This document shows, one piece after another, positions 7,979-15,597 of a stretch of 35,465 nt of DNA. How positions within the stretch are numbered: the first letter of the stretch is position 1; the number at the start of each line of letters is the position of its first letter. The DNA is from Planctomycetota bacterium (GTDB lineage: Bacteria > Planctomycetota > Phycisphaerae > UBA1845 > JANYLN01). Made by a program: the position numbers and the translations under genes. Under the pieces are notes generated by a model. The model was not told the DNA's origin. It made no database searches and saw only the letters and a list, made by a program, of their open reading frames with translations. The DNA lies in assembly GCA_025357795.1 (NCBI GenBank), contig JANYLN010000006.1:1-35465 (forward strand), read 5' to 3'.

Positions 7979-8013
7979 GACAAAACAAAGGCGACCGGCT
8001 TTTGGCCGGTCGC
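7979..8013 (-). terminator. Rho-independent terminator, probably for the LTXXQ gene
   Basis: Perfect 9-bp arms GCGACCGGC (7991-7999) and GCCGGTCGC (8005-8013) with a 5-base loop; on the minus strand the hairpin is followed by CTTTGTTTTGTC. It lies about 250 bases beyond the stop at 8264, so a long 3' leader of the transcript is implied. Confidence 0.7.
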
Positions 8014-8263
8014 ACCTTGGGTTGCGTTCGTCGGGACCGCCCCTCTCCCAATGTGGTTCGAGGAGCAGCCTATCCAACGGTTTTGCGAGCCGCATCGTCC
8101 CGTTTACCAGCCACGGGTCGGCAAAATGCCATTTCCGGCGCCACTTGACGGCCCGGAGTCGTTGCGGGGCTCACTCAGCACTGAGCAACCACAACAACGG
8201 CAACGACAATTCGGACACGTTTCGGGTGCCACCAACGGCGCCACTAAACGTGTGGCGGGCGAT
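8014..8263. other. Untranslated stretch between terminator and LTXXQ gene
   Basis: No supported gene. Together with 7839-7990 it makes up the space between two minus-strand secreted-protein genes. It includes a CAACAACGGCAACGACAA tract at about 8192-8209, a CAA-rich pattern also seen in other intergenic parts of the window (10850-10925, 19376-19390). Confidence 0.4.
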
Positions 8264-9142
8264 CTACTGGCCGGCGGGCTGGGCAGGCTGGGTGGGCTGG
8301 GCCGAGCCGGGTTGGACGGCACCGGGGGCGGCACCGGGGGCGCCTAGGCCGCCTAGGCCACGGTTGCCGCGGCCTTCGCGCATGGCGGTATTGGTCAAGA
8401 GGACCTTCTGGCTCGGTTTAAGGCTGGAGAGGACTTCGGAGGCGAAGCGGTCGTTAAGGTCGGCCTTGGCGGCTTCGTCGGCGTGGGTGGCCTCGCGGCT
8501 GTAGCGTTCGAAGGCGGCCTCGATGGTGTTCTTCTGGATATCGGAGAGGGTGGTGATCTTGAGGGCGGCGGTCTTGAGGGCTTCCGGCCGATCGATCAGT
8601 TGAGGGGGGAGGCCTGAGGCGCGGAGTTTCTTCCACTGCTCGAATTGCTGGCGCTGCCGGGTATTGAGGACCTGCTCGATCTGGCTGTAGACCCGCTCCT
8701 GCATCTGGGCGCGTTCCTGGGAGGTCGAGAGGGCGTCGATCTCGGTCTGGATCTGCTGGACGCGGGTGTCATCGCCTGCCTGGGCGGCTTCGCTCAACTG
8801 GCGGCGAAGCTGCATGGCCTTCTGCATGTTCTCGTTGTTGGCCTGGCTGGTCGCGCCGGAACGGCGGTCGCGCATTTCACGGAAGGAGTTCTGATAGATC
8901 TCGTTGATCTTGGTCTTCTGTTCCTCGGTGAGTTTGAAGCTCTCGGGCAGCTCCATCATGCCGCCTGGCCTGCCCTGCCCCGGGCGCATTCCCTGCTGCC
9001 GGTTGCCGCGCCGGCCACCGGGGGCGTTCTGCTCGCCGGGGGCGTTCGGGGCGCCTGGCGCGGGCGAAGGGGCTTCCTGCGCAAAGGTGTAAGAGGTCAA
9101 TGTCATGAGACCCACGAGCATCCAAACCGCCTGCCGCTTCAT
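8264..9142 (-). CDS. Secreted LTXXQ/Spy-like helical protein
   Basis: A 292-residue exported protein. The ATG at 9142 follows TAGGAG at short spacing. Residues 1-21 form a signal peptide (MKRQAVWMLVGLMTLTSYTF-AQ). A Pro/Gly/Asn-rich linker (22-60) is followed by FKLTEEQKTKINEIYQNSFR, the LTxxQ motif of the CpxP/Spy/heavy-metal-resistance family, then long amphipathic helices with a second LTxxQ-like element (ITTLSDIQKNTIEAAFERY). The tail is Gly/Pro/Ala/Gln-rich. In enterobacteria such proteins are periplasmic chaperones or stress sensors; here the length and low-complexity ends are larger than Spy, and many planctomycetal members have no known role. Divergent from the M48 peptidase with about 155 bp between them. 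Confidence 0.8.
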   Translation of the reverse strand: MKRQAVWMLVGLMTLTSYTFAQEAPSPAPGAPNAPGEQNAPGGRRGNRQQGMRPGQGRPGGMMELPESFKLTEEQKTKINEIYQNSFREMRDRRSGATSQANNENMQKAMQLRRQLSEAAQAGDDTRVQQIQTEIDALSTSQERAQMQERVYSQIEQVLNTRQRQQFEQWKKLRASGLPPQLIDRPEALKTAALKITTLSDIQKNTIEAAFERYSREATHADEAAKADLNDRFASEVLSSLKPSQKVLLTNTAMREGRGNRGLGGLGAPGAAPGAVQPGSAQPTQPAQPAGQ

Positions 9143-9297
9143 GAGGAATCTCCTAAGATCCTACGGTTCCACTTGCCACGCTTCGTGTCCGAATGGCTGA
9201 GACGCGTGCCATCGAGTATAACGATATTCCAGGGAAATCATTGCATCGAGTGGCGAGACACTTGTCCAGGCCACGAGCCATTTTGGGTGTGAGCCAC

Positions 9298-11028
9298 ATG
9301 CAGATAGTTCTGATCGTCATCTTTGCCTCACTGCTGAGCCTGCCGAAGAGCAACCTGTTGGGGCCATTCGGGGGGGCGGTCAACGGCCTGACGGCCACGT
9401 TAGGGGTCGTGCTGGGGGCGACGCTACTGATCCCGGCCGTGACGGGGCTGGTCTGTTGGGTGTGCCTGCGGAGGCTGCGGAAGCCCGGGGGCTTTTCGTA
9501 TGCGGCGATGTTGTTCGGGCGGATCCACCTGGGGGTGCGGATCGCGCTACTGGGGCTGTTTGGCTTGCTGGTGTTCGAGACGGGGTGGGTGAAGCTGGTG
9601 CGGGTGGGCTGGCACCTGGGGCGTTACCCTCTAATCGACGAGCTGGTGCTGGTAGGGCCGGTGCTGCTGGCAGCGGTGCTGTGCTGGCTGGTGATGTACC
9701 CGACGGACCGGGCACTGCGGGTGTCGGCGAGCGGCGGGTTGGGCGAGGCGATCGGCCAGCCTGTCTGGACGCTGGGGCAGTACCTGGACTTCCAGATCCG
9801 CTACCAGGTGCTGACGGTGCTGGTACCGATGTCGCTGTTCATCCTGGCGAGCGACCTGATGAGCCTGTATGGGCGGCCACTGGTCGCGGCTACGGGGGTT
9901 GTGTGGCTGCCGGAGCTTCTGCAGGCGGTTGTAGCGGGGACGGTTTTCGTGTTCTCGCCTGTGATGCTGCGGCACCTGTGGAAGACGCAGAAACTACCGG
10001 CGTCGGCGCTGCGCAGCCGCCTGGAGGCGACGTGTCGGCGGCTGGGCCTGCGGTATCGGGAGATTCTGGTCTGGCAGAGCCATGGGGCGATGGTGAACGC
10101 GGCGGTGATGGGGCTGTTGCCGCAGATCCGGTACATCCTGCTGAGCGATGGACTGCTGGACCATCTGAGCGAGGAGCAGGTGGAGTCGGTATTCGGGCAC
10201 GAGGCGGGGCACGTGAAGGAACGGCACATCACGTATTACATGCTCTTTGCGATCGCGAGCATGATAGCGGTGGGGCTGGCGGGCGAGTGGCTCGAGCGGG
10301 AGCTGGGCCAGTCCGAGGACGTCACGAACGTAGCGGTGATGGGGATGGTGGTGGCGATCTGGGGGATCGGGTTCGGCTGGATCTCGCGACGGTTCGAGCG
10401 GCAGGCGGACCTGCACGGGGTACGGTGCGTGCAGAAGGATCCGCTGGCATGCACGCAGCCTTGCTGGGTGCATAGTCCGGGGGCGGCGGAGACGGCGGGG
10501 GAACGACTCTGCGCGACGGCGGCGGGGGTCTTCGCGTCGGCGCTGGAGGCGGTGGCGATGCTGAACGGGATCAGCAAGTACGCCCGCAGTTGGCGGCACT
10601 CGTCGATCGCATCGCGGCAGGCGTTCGTGCGGCAGGCGGCGTTCTACCCGGAGATCCTGCGGCGGTTCGAGGGGACGGTCAGCAGGATCAAGTTGGGACT
10701 GCTGGCGGTGACGCTGTCGCTGGCGATCGTGTCGGCGTGGTTCTACTGGCCTATGCTGCAGCCTGGCGGGCAGCATCTGCGGTCGCGGGAGGGGCAATAC
10801 CGGCAAGGGCCGGCATACCGGGTGGAGGGGAGACGGATGGGGGGCACAACAACAACAGCAACAGCAGCAACAGCAAGATTAGCCACAAAGGGCACAAAAA
10901 CTGCAACGGCAACAGCAACAACAAACGACCAAGAGCCGTTGGCGGCACGCTGGTTGAATACGCACATAAGAGGAAACGGCTGCACAACGCAAGCGGCTGT
11001 CGGTCGGCACATCAGAGGCAACGGCTGA
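9298..11028 (+). CDS. M48-family membrane zinc metallopeptidase with low-complexity tail
   Basis: The zinc site HEAGH is at residues 301-305 (VFGHEAGHVKERH), with the third ligand region in RRFERQADLHGVRC about 80 residues later, as in Ste24/HtpX-type M48 peptidases. Several transmembrane helices precede it and others flank it (YYMLFAIASMIAVGLAG; LGLLAVTLSLAIVSAWFYW), so it sits in the cytoplasmic membrane. The start is uncertain: ATG 9298 gives an immediate membrane helix; GTG 9289 and ATG 9193 are in frame upstream. After the last helix (about residue 485) comes a tail of some 90 residues rich in Thr and Ala, encoded by CAA/CAG-type repeats and part of a 45-bp tandem repeat; it looks like non-coding repeat DNA read through rather than a conserved domain. 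Confidence 0.88.
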   Translation: MQIVLIVIFASLLSLPKSNLLGPFGGAVNGLTATLGVVLGATLLIPAVTGLVCWVCLRRLRKPGGFSYAAMLFGRIHLGVRIALLGLFGLLVFETGWVKLVRVGWHLGRYPLIDELVLVGPVLLAAVLCWLVMYPTDRALRVSASGGLGEAIGQPVWTLGQYLDFQIRYQVLTVLVPMSLFILASDLMSLYGRPLVAATGVVWLPELLQAVVAGTVFVFSPVMLRHLWKTQKLPASALRSRLEATCRRLGLRYREILVWQSHGAMVNAAVMGLLPQIRYILLSDGLLDHLSEEQVESVFGHEAGHVKERHITYYMLFAIASMIAVGLAGEWLERELGQSEDVTNVAVMGMVVAIWGIGFGWISRRFERQADLHGVRCVQKDPLACTQPCWVHSPGAAETAGERLCATAAGVFASALEAVAMLNGISKYARSWRHSSIASRQAFVRQAAFYPEILRRFEGTVSRIKLGLLAVTLSLAIVSAWFYWPMLQPGGQHLRSREGQYRQGPAYRVEGRRMGGTTTTATAATARLATKGTKTATATATTNDQEPLAARWLNTHIRGNGCTTQAAVGRHIRGNG

Positions 11029-11052
11029 ACAACAGAAGAAGCTGTCGGTCGG
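10963..11052 (+). repeat. 45-bp tandem repeat, two imperfect units
   Basis: Units at 10963-11007 and 11008-11052 share CACAT-AGAGG-AACGGCTG and end in GCTGTCGGTCGG, differing at about seven positions. The first unit and part of the second encode the end of the M48 tail (the stop TGA at 11026-11028 is in unit two). A CAA/CAG-rich tract (10846-10925) precedes it. Confidence 0.85.
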
Positions 11053-11103
11053 CAGGGGTTCCGTCGGGTTGGACACATATCCTCAAGTTCCGGGAGGACG
11101 GCC

Positions 11104-11490
11104 ATGGCGAAGGATGTCCTGCAGATGTGCAACCTGATCCGGGAGGCGGGCTATTCGCTGCACAGGCATCTGCGCGGCGGACACTTGGAGAAGGTGTACG
11201 AGAACGGGCTTGCGCACCGCCTGCGCAAGGCGGGCTTGCAGGTCCAATCGCAGTATCCGCTGAAGGTCTATGACGAAGATGGGACGGTCCTGGGGGACTA
11301 TGTTGCGGATCTGCTGGTGGAGAGTTGCCTGCTCGTGGAGATCAAGGCATGCGACGCAATCGCGGGCGAACACGTCGCGCAACTTCCGGGATATCTGCGG
11401 GCGGCACGACTGGAGCATGGAGGGGTTGCGAACTTCGGGCCGGGCTGCTTTCGGATCCGCAAGTTCATCCTGTCGGGAGAGGGTTTGCAT
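11104..11490 (+). CDS. GxxExxY protein; no stop codon at the family's usual end
   Basis: The ATG at 11104 has GGGAGG six bases upstream. The first 125 residues are a typical GxxExxY protein (PD-(D/E)XK-like fold): GGHLEKVYENGLAHRLRKAG holds the name-giving motif, then YPLKVYDEDGTVLGDYVADL, LLVEIKAC (the catalytic-type E-x-K), and VANFGPGCFRIRKFILS, where the family normally stops. Here the frame continues without a stop to 12873, 460 further codons antisense to the pseudopilin and propeller genes. A TGA at 11490-11492 is present in another frame, so a small indel could have displaced the stop. The end given is the limit of homology, not a seen stop. Role of the family is unclear; it often occurs in variable or repeat-rich regions. 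Confidence 0.7.
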
Positions 11491-11586
11491 GAGCATCCGC
11501 AGGCCCATGACTCGCTCCTTTGGATAGATACTATCCTATCTTGCGGCGCGCCCACTAATTGTGGGGAAGATCACTACCAGTCCCTA

Positions 11587-12513
11587 CTACCAATCCTTCC
11601 AATCCGGCACATAGTGCGGATTGTTCGCGGACCCCACGGCACCGAGGTTGTACTGCGGTGCGGCGATGCGGCCCCCCTCGGGGTTGAACGAGTCGACGTG
11701 GCCGTCGCAGCTGGCGACGTTGGTGAGACCGCGATGGCGGAAGGAGGTCGTAGGGTTGTCGTTGGGAATCCAGCGGTATTGGGTGCCCTTGGACGGGCCG
11801 GCCCAGTTCGGCTGTGCGAGGAACGGCGGATCGAGCAGTGCGTCGTTGCAGAGTTCGTCCTTGGCGGCGAAGTAGATCATGGTGTCGGCCAGCAGGAAGA
11901 CCTGTGCGGGCTGGGGGACGGACTCCATGCGTTGCCAAGGGCGTTTGGCGATACCGGGGCCCCAGCCGGGGGTAGCGGCAGGGGTGAGGTAGTAGCCGTT
12001 ATAGCCATAGGTGCTGGTCGGCTTGTCGGGGGCGTTGGTGCCCTGCGGCTTGTAGGTACCCCAGGGCTGATCGGGGCACTCGTAGACGGTTTCCTCGCCC
12101 AGGGGGCTGCGGATGTACTTGAAGAGCGGGGAGACGGTGTAATCGACCTTGCCGTTGTTGATCTCGCCCCACCAGTAGCCGGGGATTTTGCCGCGCTTCC
12201 AGCCGCAGGGGGGAAACAGGCCGCGGTTCTCGCTGGTGTACATCACGATGGCGAGGGTCAGTTGCCGCAGGTTCGAGGCGCAGACGGTACGGCGGCCCTG
12301 TGCCCGGGCGGCGGAGAGCGTCGGCAGGAGGAGACTGACCAACAGGGAGACGATGGCGACCACTACGAGCAGTTCGATCAGCGAGAAGGCGCGGCGAGGA
12401 TGTGGGCATCGCGCGGGGCCGCCTGCCGGGGAAGCGGCCATCGAGACAACGGGACCCTGGCACCCGATTACGGGAGTGGTCCTGCTCGCAGATGTCCGTG
12501 GTCGATGCCCCAT
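11587..12513 (-). CDS. Prepilin-type N-terminal cleavage / H-X9-DG pseudopilin-like protein
   Basis: A 308-residue protein of the large planctomycete/verrucomicrobial pseudopilin family. The type IV prepilin signal is [20 protein letters not shown] at about 40-59, with Glu at +5; the residue before the cleavage point is Ala rather than the usual Gly. The C-terminal hallmark is [19 protein letters not shown], where His is followed nine residues later by Asp-Gly. Between them are [21 protein letters not shown]-type motifs of the family. The ATG at 12513 gives a 42-residue leader; ATG 12441 would give a more usual 18-residue leader but lacks a ribosome site. It is the last gene of the riboswitch-headed minus-strand cluster, 33 bp after the beta-propeller gene. 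Likely exported and held at the inner membrane; exact role unknown. Confidence 0.88.
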   Translation of the reverse strand: MGHRPRTSASRTTPVIGCQGPVVSMAASPAGGPARCPHPRRAFSLIELLVVVAIVSLLVSLLLPTLSAARAQGRRTVCASNLRQLTLAIVMYTSENRGLFPPCGWKRGKIPGYWWGEINNGKVDYTVSPLFKYIRSPLGEETVYECPDQPWGTYKPQGTNAPDKPTSTYGYNGYYLTPAATPGWGPGIAKRPWQRMESVPQPAQVFLLADTMIYFAAKDELCNDALLDPPFLAQPNWAGPSKGTQYRWIPNDNPTTSFRHRGLTNVASCDGHVDSFNPEGGRIAAPQYNLGAVGSANNPHYVPDWKDW

Positions 12514-12546
12514 GTGTCAGCCTGTCCCGTTTGCGTCGGTGCGTGG

Positions 12547-13965
12547 TTACTGGCCCCAGATCTCGGCGAAGGTCAGCAGATCGATAATGTCGATGGCGCC
12601 ATCATGGTTGAAGTCGCAGTCGGGGTTGAAGCCTTCGTCGGTCGAGGTGAGGCTCCAGCTGTCGGCGAAGATCAGCAGGTCCACGACGTCGATGGCGCCA
12701 TCACCATTGAAGTCGCCTGGCATCGACGGTTGGGGTCCGAAGGCGACCAGGCCGTAGGGACCGGTGCCGTAGACGTTGCCATCGGAGACGGCGACGCTGC
12801 AGGCGATCTGGCCGGTCGAGGCGACCTGGAAGCCGGGCTGCGAGGGTGTCTTGGTCAGATCGAAGGCGCGTAGGGCGCCGCTCATGGGACCGGTTTGGCC
12901 CAGCACGGGCACGTAGGCGATGTTGCCGGCCGCGACGGGCTGGCAGGTCCAGCCGCCGGCCAGGGGTGTTTGCCAGAGGAGCTGGCCGGTGGCCTTGTCG
13001 AAGGCCCAGAAGCCGGGATCGTCGGTGTCATCGCCCATTTGGGGGTAGCCGTCCCCGCCGCTGACGAGCACGAGGGTGTCGGTGATGACGGGGATCGTAT
13101 CGGTGCGGGGGGCCGGGGTGGACCAGATCACCGCGCCGGTAGCGGGGTTGACCTTGAATATCCTGGTGGCCTCGCCGCCGCCGAAGGTGAAGTCCACCGT
13201 GTAGGCGGCGGTCTCCTCGGCGGCCACGCCGCCGAAAAAGCCGTTCTGGCTGATGCGTACGCTGACGTCGAGGGCGCCGGTGGTACGGTTGAGGGTGCGG
13301 AACCAGCCGTCGGAAGTGACGATCACCGCGCGGGTAGTAGTGAGGGCGACGGTGTTGGCACCGCTGATGTAACCGACGATGGTCTGCCAGCGGATCTGGC
13401 CGGTGGCGGTGTCGATGGCGTAGAGCATGGCGTTGCCGCCGAACTCACTGATGTAAGCGGTGCCGGCATCAACGGCAGGTGAGGCATTGATGAAGGACTT
13501 GCCGGTACGGGCGGTGATATGCCAGAGTTCGTGGCCGTCGGCGAGGTCGAGGCCGACGACCTGGTTGCGCTGGGCGACGACGACGACGCGGTTGACGAGG
13601 TCGACGGCCGGGGTGGTCCAGCTCTCCCAGAGCAGGTCAGGGGCGGCGCCGGTCCAGAGGACGGTGCCGAGCCGATCATCCACGGCCACGACGCCGGTGT
13701 GATAGCCGACCGTGTCCTCGACGAGCGTCAGGCCGATGACCTTCTTGTCGGCGACGACGACGCTGGACTGGTTGATCCACCAGAGGTCAGGACCGGCCAC
13801 AAGGCGGGGGCTGGACAGATCGGTGGGCCCCCCTCCGGAGGCCACACCCAAATGTCCAGACCCACCGCCCAGTTGGGAATAGGATCCCGAGGCCAGGGCC
13901 TCGAACGGCAGCATGCATGCACAGACGGTCAGCACGAGCACGAATCGCTTCTGCATGGTTTTCAA
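12547..13965 (-). CDS. Secreted PQQ-like beta-propeller protein with C-terminal dockerin
   Basis: A 472-residue exported protein. TTG at 13965 is the chosen start: GGAGGAAAG lies nine bases upstream, whereas the next ATG (13956) is 18 bases away. The signal peptide is RFVLVLTVCACMLPFEALAS. Propeller blades are seen as repeats of the type VGLDLADGHELWHITARTG, LYAIDTATGQIRWQTIVG, FKVNPATGAVIWSTPAP, and WAFDKATGQLLWQTPLAGG; these resemble PQQ/YncE-like blades but no enzyme residues are evident. The C-terminus is a type I dockerin of two calcium-loop repeats, GDFNGDGAIDVVDLLIFADS and CDFNHDGAIDIIDLLTFAEI. It lies between the PEP-CTERM gene and the pseudopilin. By analogy with the BtuG propellers of Bacteroides B12 loci a cobalamin-capture role is possible; that is inference from fold class and riboswitch context, not homology shown here. 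Confidence 0.88.
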   Translation of the reverse strand: MKTMQKRFVLVLTVCACMLPFEALASGSYSQLGGGSGHLGVASGGGPTDLSSPRLVAGPDLWWINQSSVVVADKKVIGLTLVEDTVGYHTGVVAVDDRLGTVLWTGAAPDLLWESWTTPAVDLVNRVVVVAQRNQVVGLDLADGHELWHITARTGKSFINASPAVDAGTAYISEFGGNAMLYAIDTATGQIRWQTIVGYISGANTVALTTTRAVIVTSDGWFRTLNRTTGALDVSVRISQNGFFGGVAAEETAAYTVDFTFGGGEATRIFKVNPATGAVIWSTPAPRTDTIPVITDTLVLVSGGDGYPQMGDDTDDPGFWAFDKATGQLLWQTPLAGGWTCQPVAAGNIAYVPVLGQTGPMSGALRAFDLTKTPSQPGFQVASTGQIACSVAVSDGNVYGTGPYGLVAFGPQPSMPGDFNGDGAIDVVDLLIFADSWSLTSTDEGFNPDCDFNHDGAIDIIDLLTFAEIWGQ

Positions 13966-14022
13966 CGCTTCTTTCCTCCGGAAGCAAAGGGCCGCTCACT
14001 GCGAAACGCTATTGGCCCGCCC

Positions 14023-14859
14023 TTACACCACGCGGCGTCGGGCGAAGGCGCCGAACCCTGCAACGGCCAGCAGCAGGAGCGAAGCGGGCTCGGGTACGGC
14101 GGCGAAGCCATCGACTTCCACGGTGTAATGCGCACCGACGGGGACGGTGACGCGGACGTACTGGATCATGTCCAGCCCGACGGCCCCGATATCGACCGGG
14201 GCGCCGCCGGCGGAACCATCGTAGAGGGCCATGGCCTGGCTGAAGGTGAGGCCATCAAAGGCCGCGAGGGTCAAGGCGGGGTTGACGGGCCTGGTGAAGT
14301 CGGCGGGCACAAGGCCGGGGGAGACGTCGGCTGGGCCGCTGTCGAGGTAGGCCTGGGTCGGGAAGAGCGAGTCGGCCCAGACGCCGGGGATGGTCCGCCA
14401 GTCGAGGCCGTCGGCGCTGACCTCGATCTTGCCCTTCTCTTCCCAGAGCATGGCGGGCGAGTTGATCAGGCCGTTGGGCCAGTCCATGTCGGTGAAGGTG
14501 GCATTGCCGAAGACGAGCAGGTCGACGCCGTAGAGGTGCGACGCATCGTTGCGGATCGGCTGGTCGAACGAGACGACCAGCTGGCCGCCCGAGGCGACGC
14601 TAACGACTTCGCCACCTGTCCACGGGCCATTGAACATACTGACCACCTGATCCCAGCCGGTTCCGACACCGGCCATGCGCGACGGTTCGCCCAGCGCGGC
14701 AGCCGGGTTGCTGTACATCGCATCGTCATTGGCCGGATTGGCGTCGCCGTCGTAGTTGTACTGCACGACGGTCGTTGCCCACGGCACCACACCAAAGCCC
14801 TTCCCCCACAACCCCGCCACGAGGCAGGCCGCCACTACGCACAACTGGAACTTCTTCAT
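14023..14859 (-). CDS. PEP-CTERM surface protein, first structural gene below the cobalamin riboswitch
   Basis: A 278-residue exported protein. The ATG at 14859 follows AGGAGG by six bases; the longer open frame from 14949 lies in repeat DNA and is rejected. Signal peptide: KKFQLCVVAACLVAGLWGKG. The body has YNYDGDANPANDDAMYSNPA, ALGEPSRMAGVGTG, LVVSFDQPIRND and YGVDLLVFGNATF, a pattern I recall from surface proteins in riboswitch-controlled B12 uptake loci of other phyla. The C-terminus has the sorting signal VPEPASLLLLAVAGFGAF followed by RRR, as processed by exosortase systems. It is separated from the beta-propeller gene by only 57 bp, so the two are probably co-transcribed. Cell-surface location is well supported; cobalamin binding is a hypothesis. 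Confidence 0.87.
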   Translation of the reverse strand: MKKFQLCVVAACLVAGLWGKGFGVVPWATTVVQYNYDGDANPANDDAMYSNPAAALGEPSRMAGVGTGWDQVVSMFNGPWTGGEVVSVASGGQLVVSFDQPIRNDASHLYGVDLLVFGNATFTDMDWPNGLINSPAMLWEEKGKIEVSADGLDWRTIPGVWADSLFPTQAYLDSGPADVSPGLVPADFTRPVNPALTLAAFDGLTFSQAMALYDGSAGGAPVDIGAVGLDMIQYVRVTVPVGAHYTVEVDGFAAVPEPASLLLLAVAGFGAFARRRVV

Positions 14860-14900
14860 TTCTTTCCTCCTGAGGTACTGATTCACTAGAGCGTTTCCGA

Positions 14901-15158
14901 TTATCTCCAGCGGGAGCGACAGCATGGTCCTGCAACAGCGCAGGACCATGGCACCAGCCTGGGATGTTCATGGCCAGGATGGCCATGCCACACGTACATG
15001 CGATTGCCCTGCGACGGGGGGCGAGGCTGTGCTGCTGTGGGGGGAGCGCATCCGACGTATTGGGTGTGCACTGGCCATCTCGACCCGAAGGACCGAATGC
15101 GGCTGGTCCTTCCGTCGAGGATCCTTGAGACGAGCAATCCGCCGCTTGCCTCACTCAT
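14901..15158 (-). CDS. Short ORF directly after the riboswitch, 3' part made of repeat DNA
   Basis: The ATG at 15158 has a very strong GGAGGAG site five bases upstream and is the first good start after the cobalamin riboswitch. It encodes 85 residues; the first 50 (MSEASGGLLVSRILDGRTSR and so on) match nothing I recognise, and the rest is translation of the 51-bp repeat copy C and the adjoining hairpin, read antisense. It could be a leader peptide, a small gene, or the stump of a gene cut by repeat insertion. Low complexity of evidence: only the ribosome site argues strongly for translation. Confidence 0.35.
   Translation of the reverse strand: MSEASGGLLVSRILDGRTSRIRSFGSRWPVHTQYVGCAPPTAAQPRPPSQGNRMYVWHGHPGHEHPRLVPWSCAVAGPCCRSRWR
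14924..14949. repeat. Dispersed hairpin, copy 1
   Basis: Perfect 10-bp arms ATGGTCCTGC (14924-14933) and GCAGGACCAT (14940-14949) around AACAGC. The same hairpin recurs at 19497-19520. It abuts the 51-bp repeat copy C and lies in the leader between riboswitch and PEP-CTERM gene. Confidence 0.8.
14961..15011 (+). repeat. 51-bp dispersed palindromic repeat, copy C
   Basis: Third copy of the unit, core ATGGCCAGGATGGCCAT, end CATGCGATTGCCCTG, same orientation as copies A and B about 13.5 kb away. It separates the riboswitch from the first gene of its presumed transcript. Confidence 0.85.
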
Positions 15159-15360
15159 GGGTGCTCCTCCAGCACGACGAGCCTGGTCGGCCGGCAGGAC
15201 ACTTGGCGGGATGGTTCGCGCCGCGGGGCTAACCCGGGGGCAGCGCGGACTGGGGGCGCAGCATAGTTACCATGCGGGGATCTGCAGCGAACAGCTGATG
15301 AATTAAGCAAGAATGCATGGCAGCCTCACCCTTCCCACGAGGGTCCGTTGGCCGATACAT

Positions 15361-15544
15361 GCGCTTTTGGAAGGTCTTCTGACTTCCGGGTTTATAGCCT
15401 ACTAACCGTCCTTCCCGACCCGCAGGGTTGCGGACCAGTGGTATTACGGCGTTCGTGCCCGGTTACAGCGGCGGGGCCATTCCGGATTTGCACCGGATTC
15501 CCTTGTTAAGCCGCCGGCATACGACCGGCGGCCGCCAAAAGCGC
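15361..15544 (-). promoter_or_regulatory. Cobalamin (adenosylcobalamin/B12) riboswitch
   Basis: Read on the minus strand the RNA has all the conserved blocks in order: GGGAATCCGGTGCAAATCCG, GCCCCGCCGCTGT, CCACTG, GGGAAGG and the B12 box with GTCAGAAGACCT. A perfect 10-bp closing stem joins GCGCTTTTGG (15544-15535) to CCAAAAGCGC (15370-15361). The 184-nt aptamer is complete. It must act on minus-strand genes below it: the short ORF at 15158, then the PEP-CTERM protein, beta-propeller and pseudopilin. No clear terminator follows, so control may be at translation or through an unrecognised platform in 15160-15360. Binding of cobalamin would be expected to lower expression. Confidence 0.97.
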
Positions 15545-15569
15545 TAACCTATATCTGTACGACGTTAAA

Positions 15570-15597
15570 ACTCTACACGATTCTATTTTTCTGTCAA
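15570..15597 (-). promoter_or_regulatory. Candidate sigma-70-type promoter of the riboswitch transcript
   Basis: On the minus strand a perfect -35 TTGACA (15597-15592) is followed after 16 bases by TAGAGT (15575-15570, four of six consensus positions). Transcription would start near 15562, some 18 bases before the aptamer, which is the expected layout. Confidence 0.5.

Noticed and set aside
10846-11052. Possible CRISPR array in the CAA/CAG and 45-bp repeat region
   Set aside because: Only two directly adjacent 45-bp units without spacers, and simple-sequence tracts; no cas genes.
13519-14889. 456-codon plus-strand open frame antisense to the propeller and PEP-CTERM genes
   Set aside because: The opposite strand encodes signal peptides, propeller blades, dockerin and a PEP-CTERM signal with proper ribosome sites; this frame is a GC-rich shadow with low-information Gly/Asp/Val composition.
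14023-14949. Longer start at 14949 for the PEP-CTERM protein
   Set aside because: The extra 30 codons come from the hairpin repeat; the ATG at 14859 has AGGAGG and an immediate signal peptide.
15088-15117. GAAGGACC/GGTCCTTC hairpin below the riboswitch as its terminator
   Set aside because: No T-run follows on the minus strand and it lies inside a frame with a strong ribosome site.
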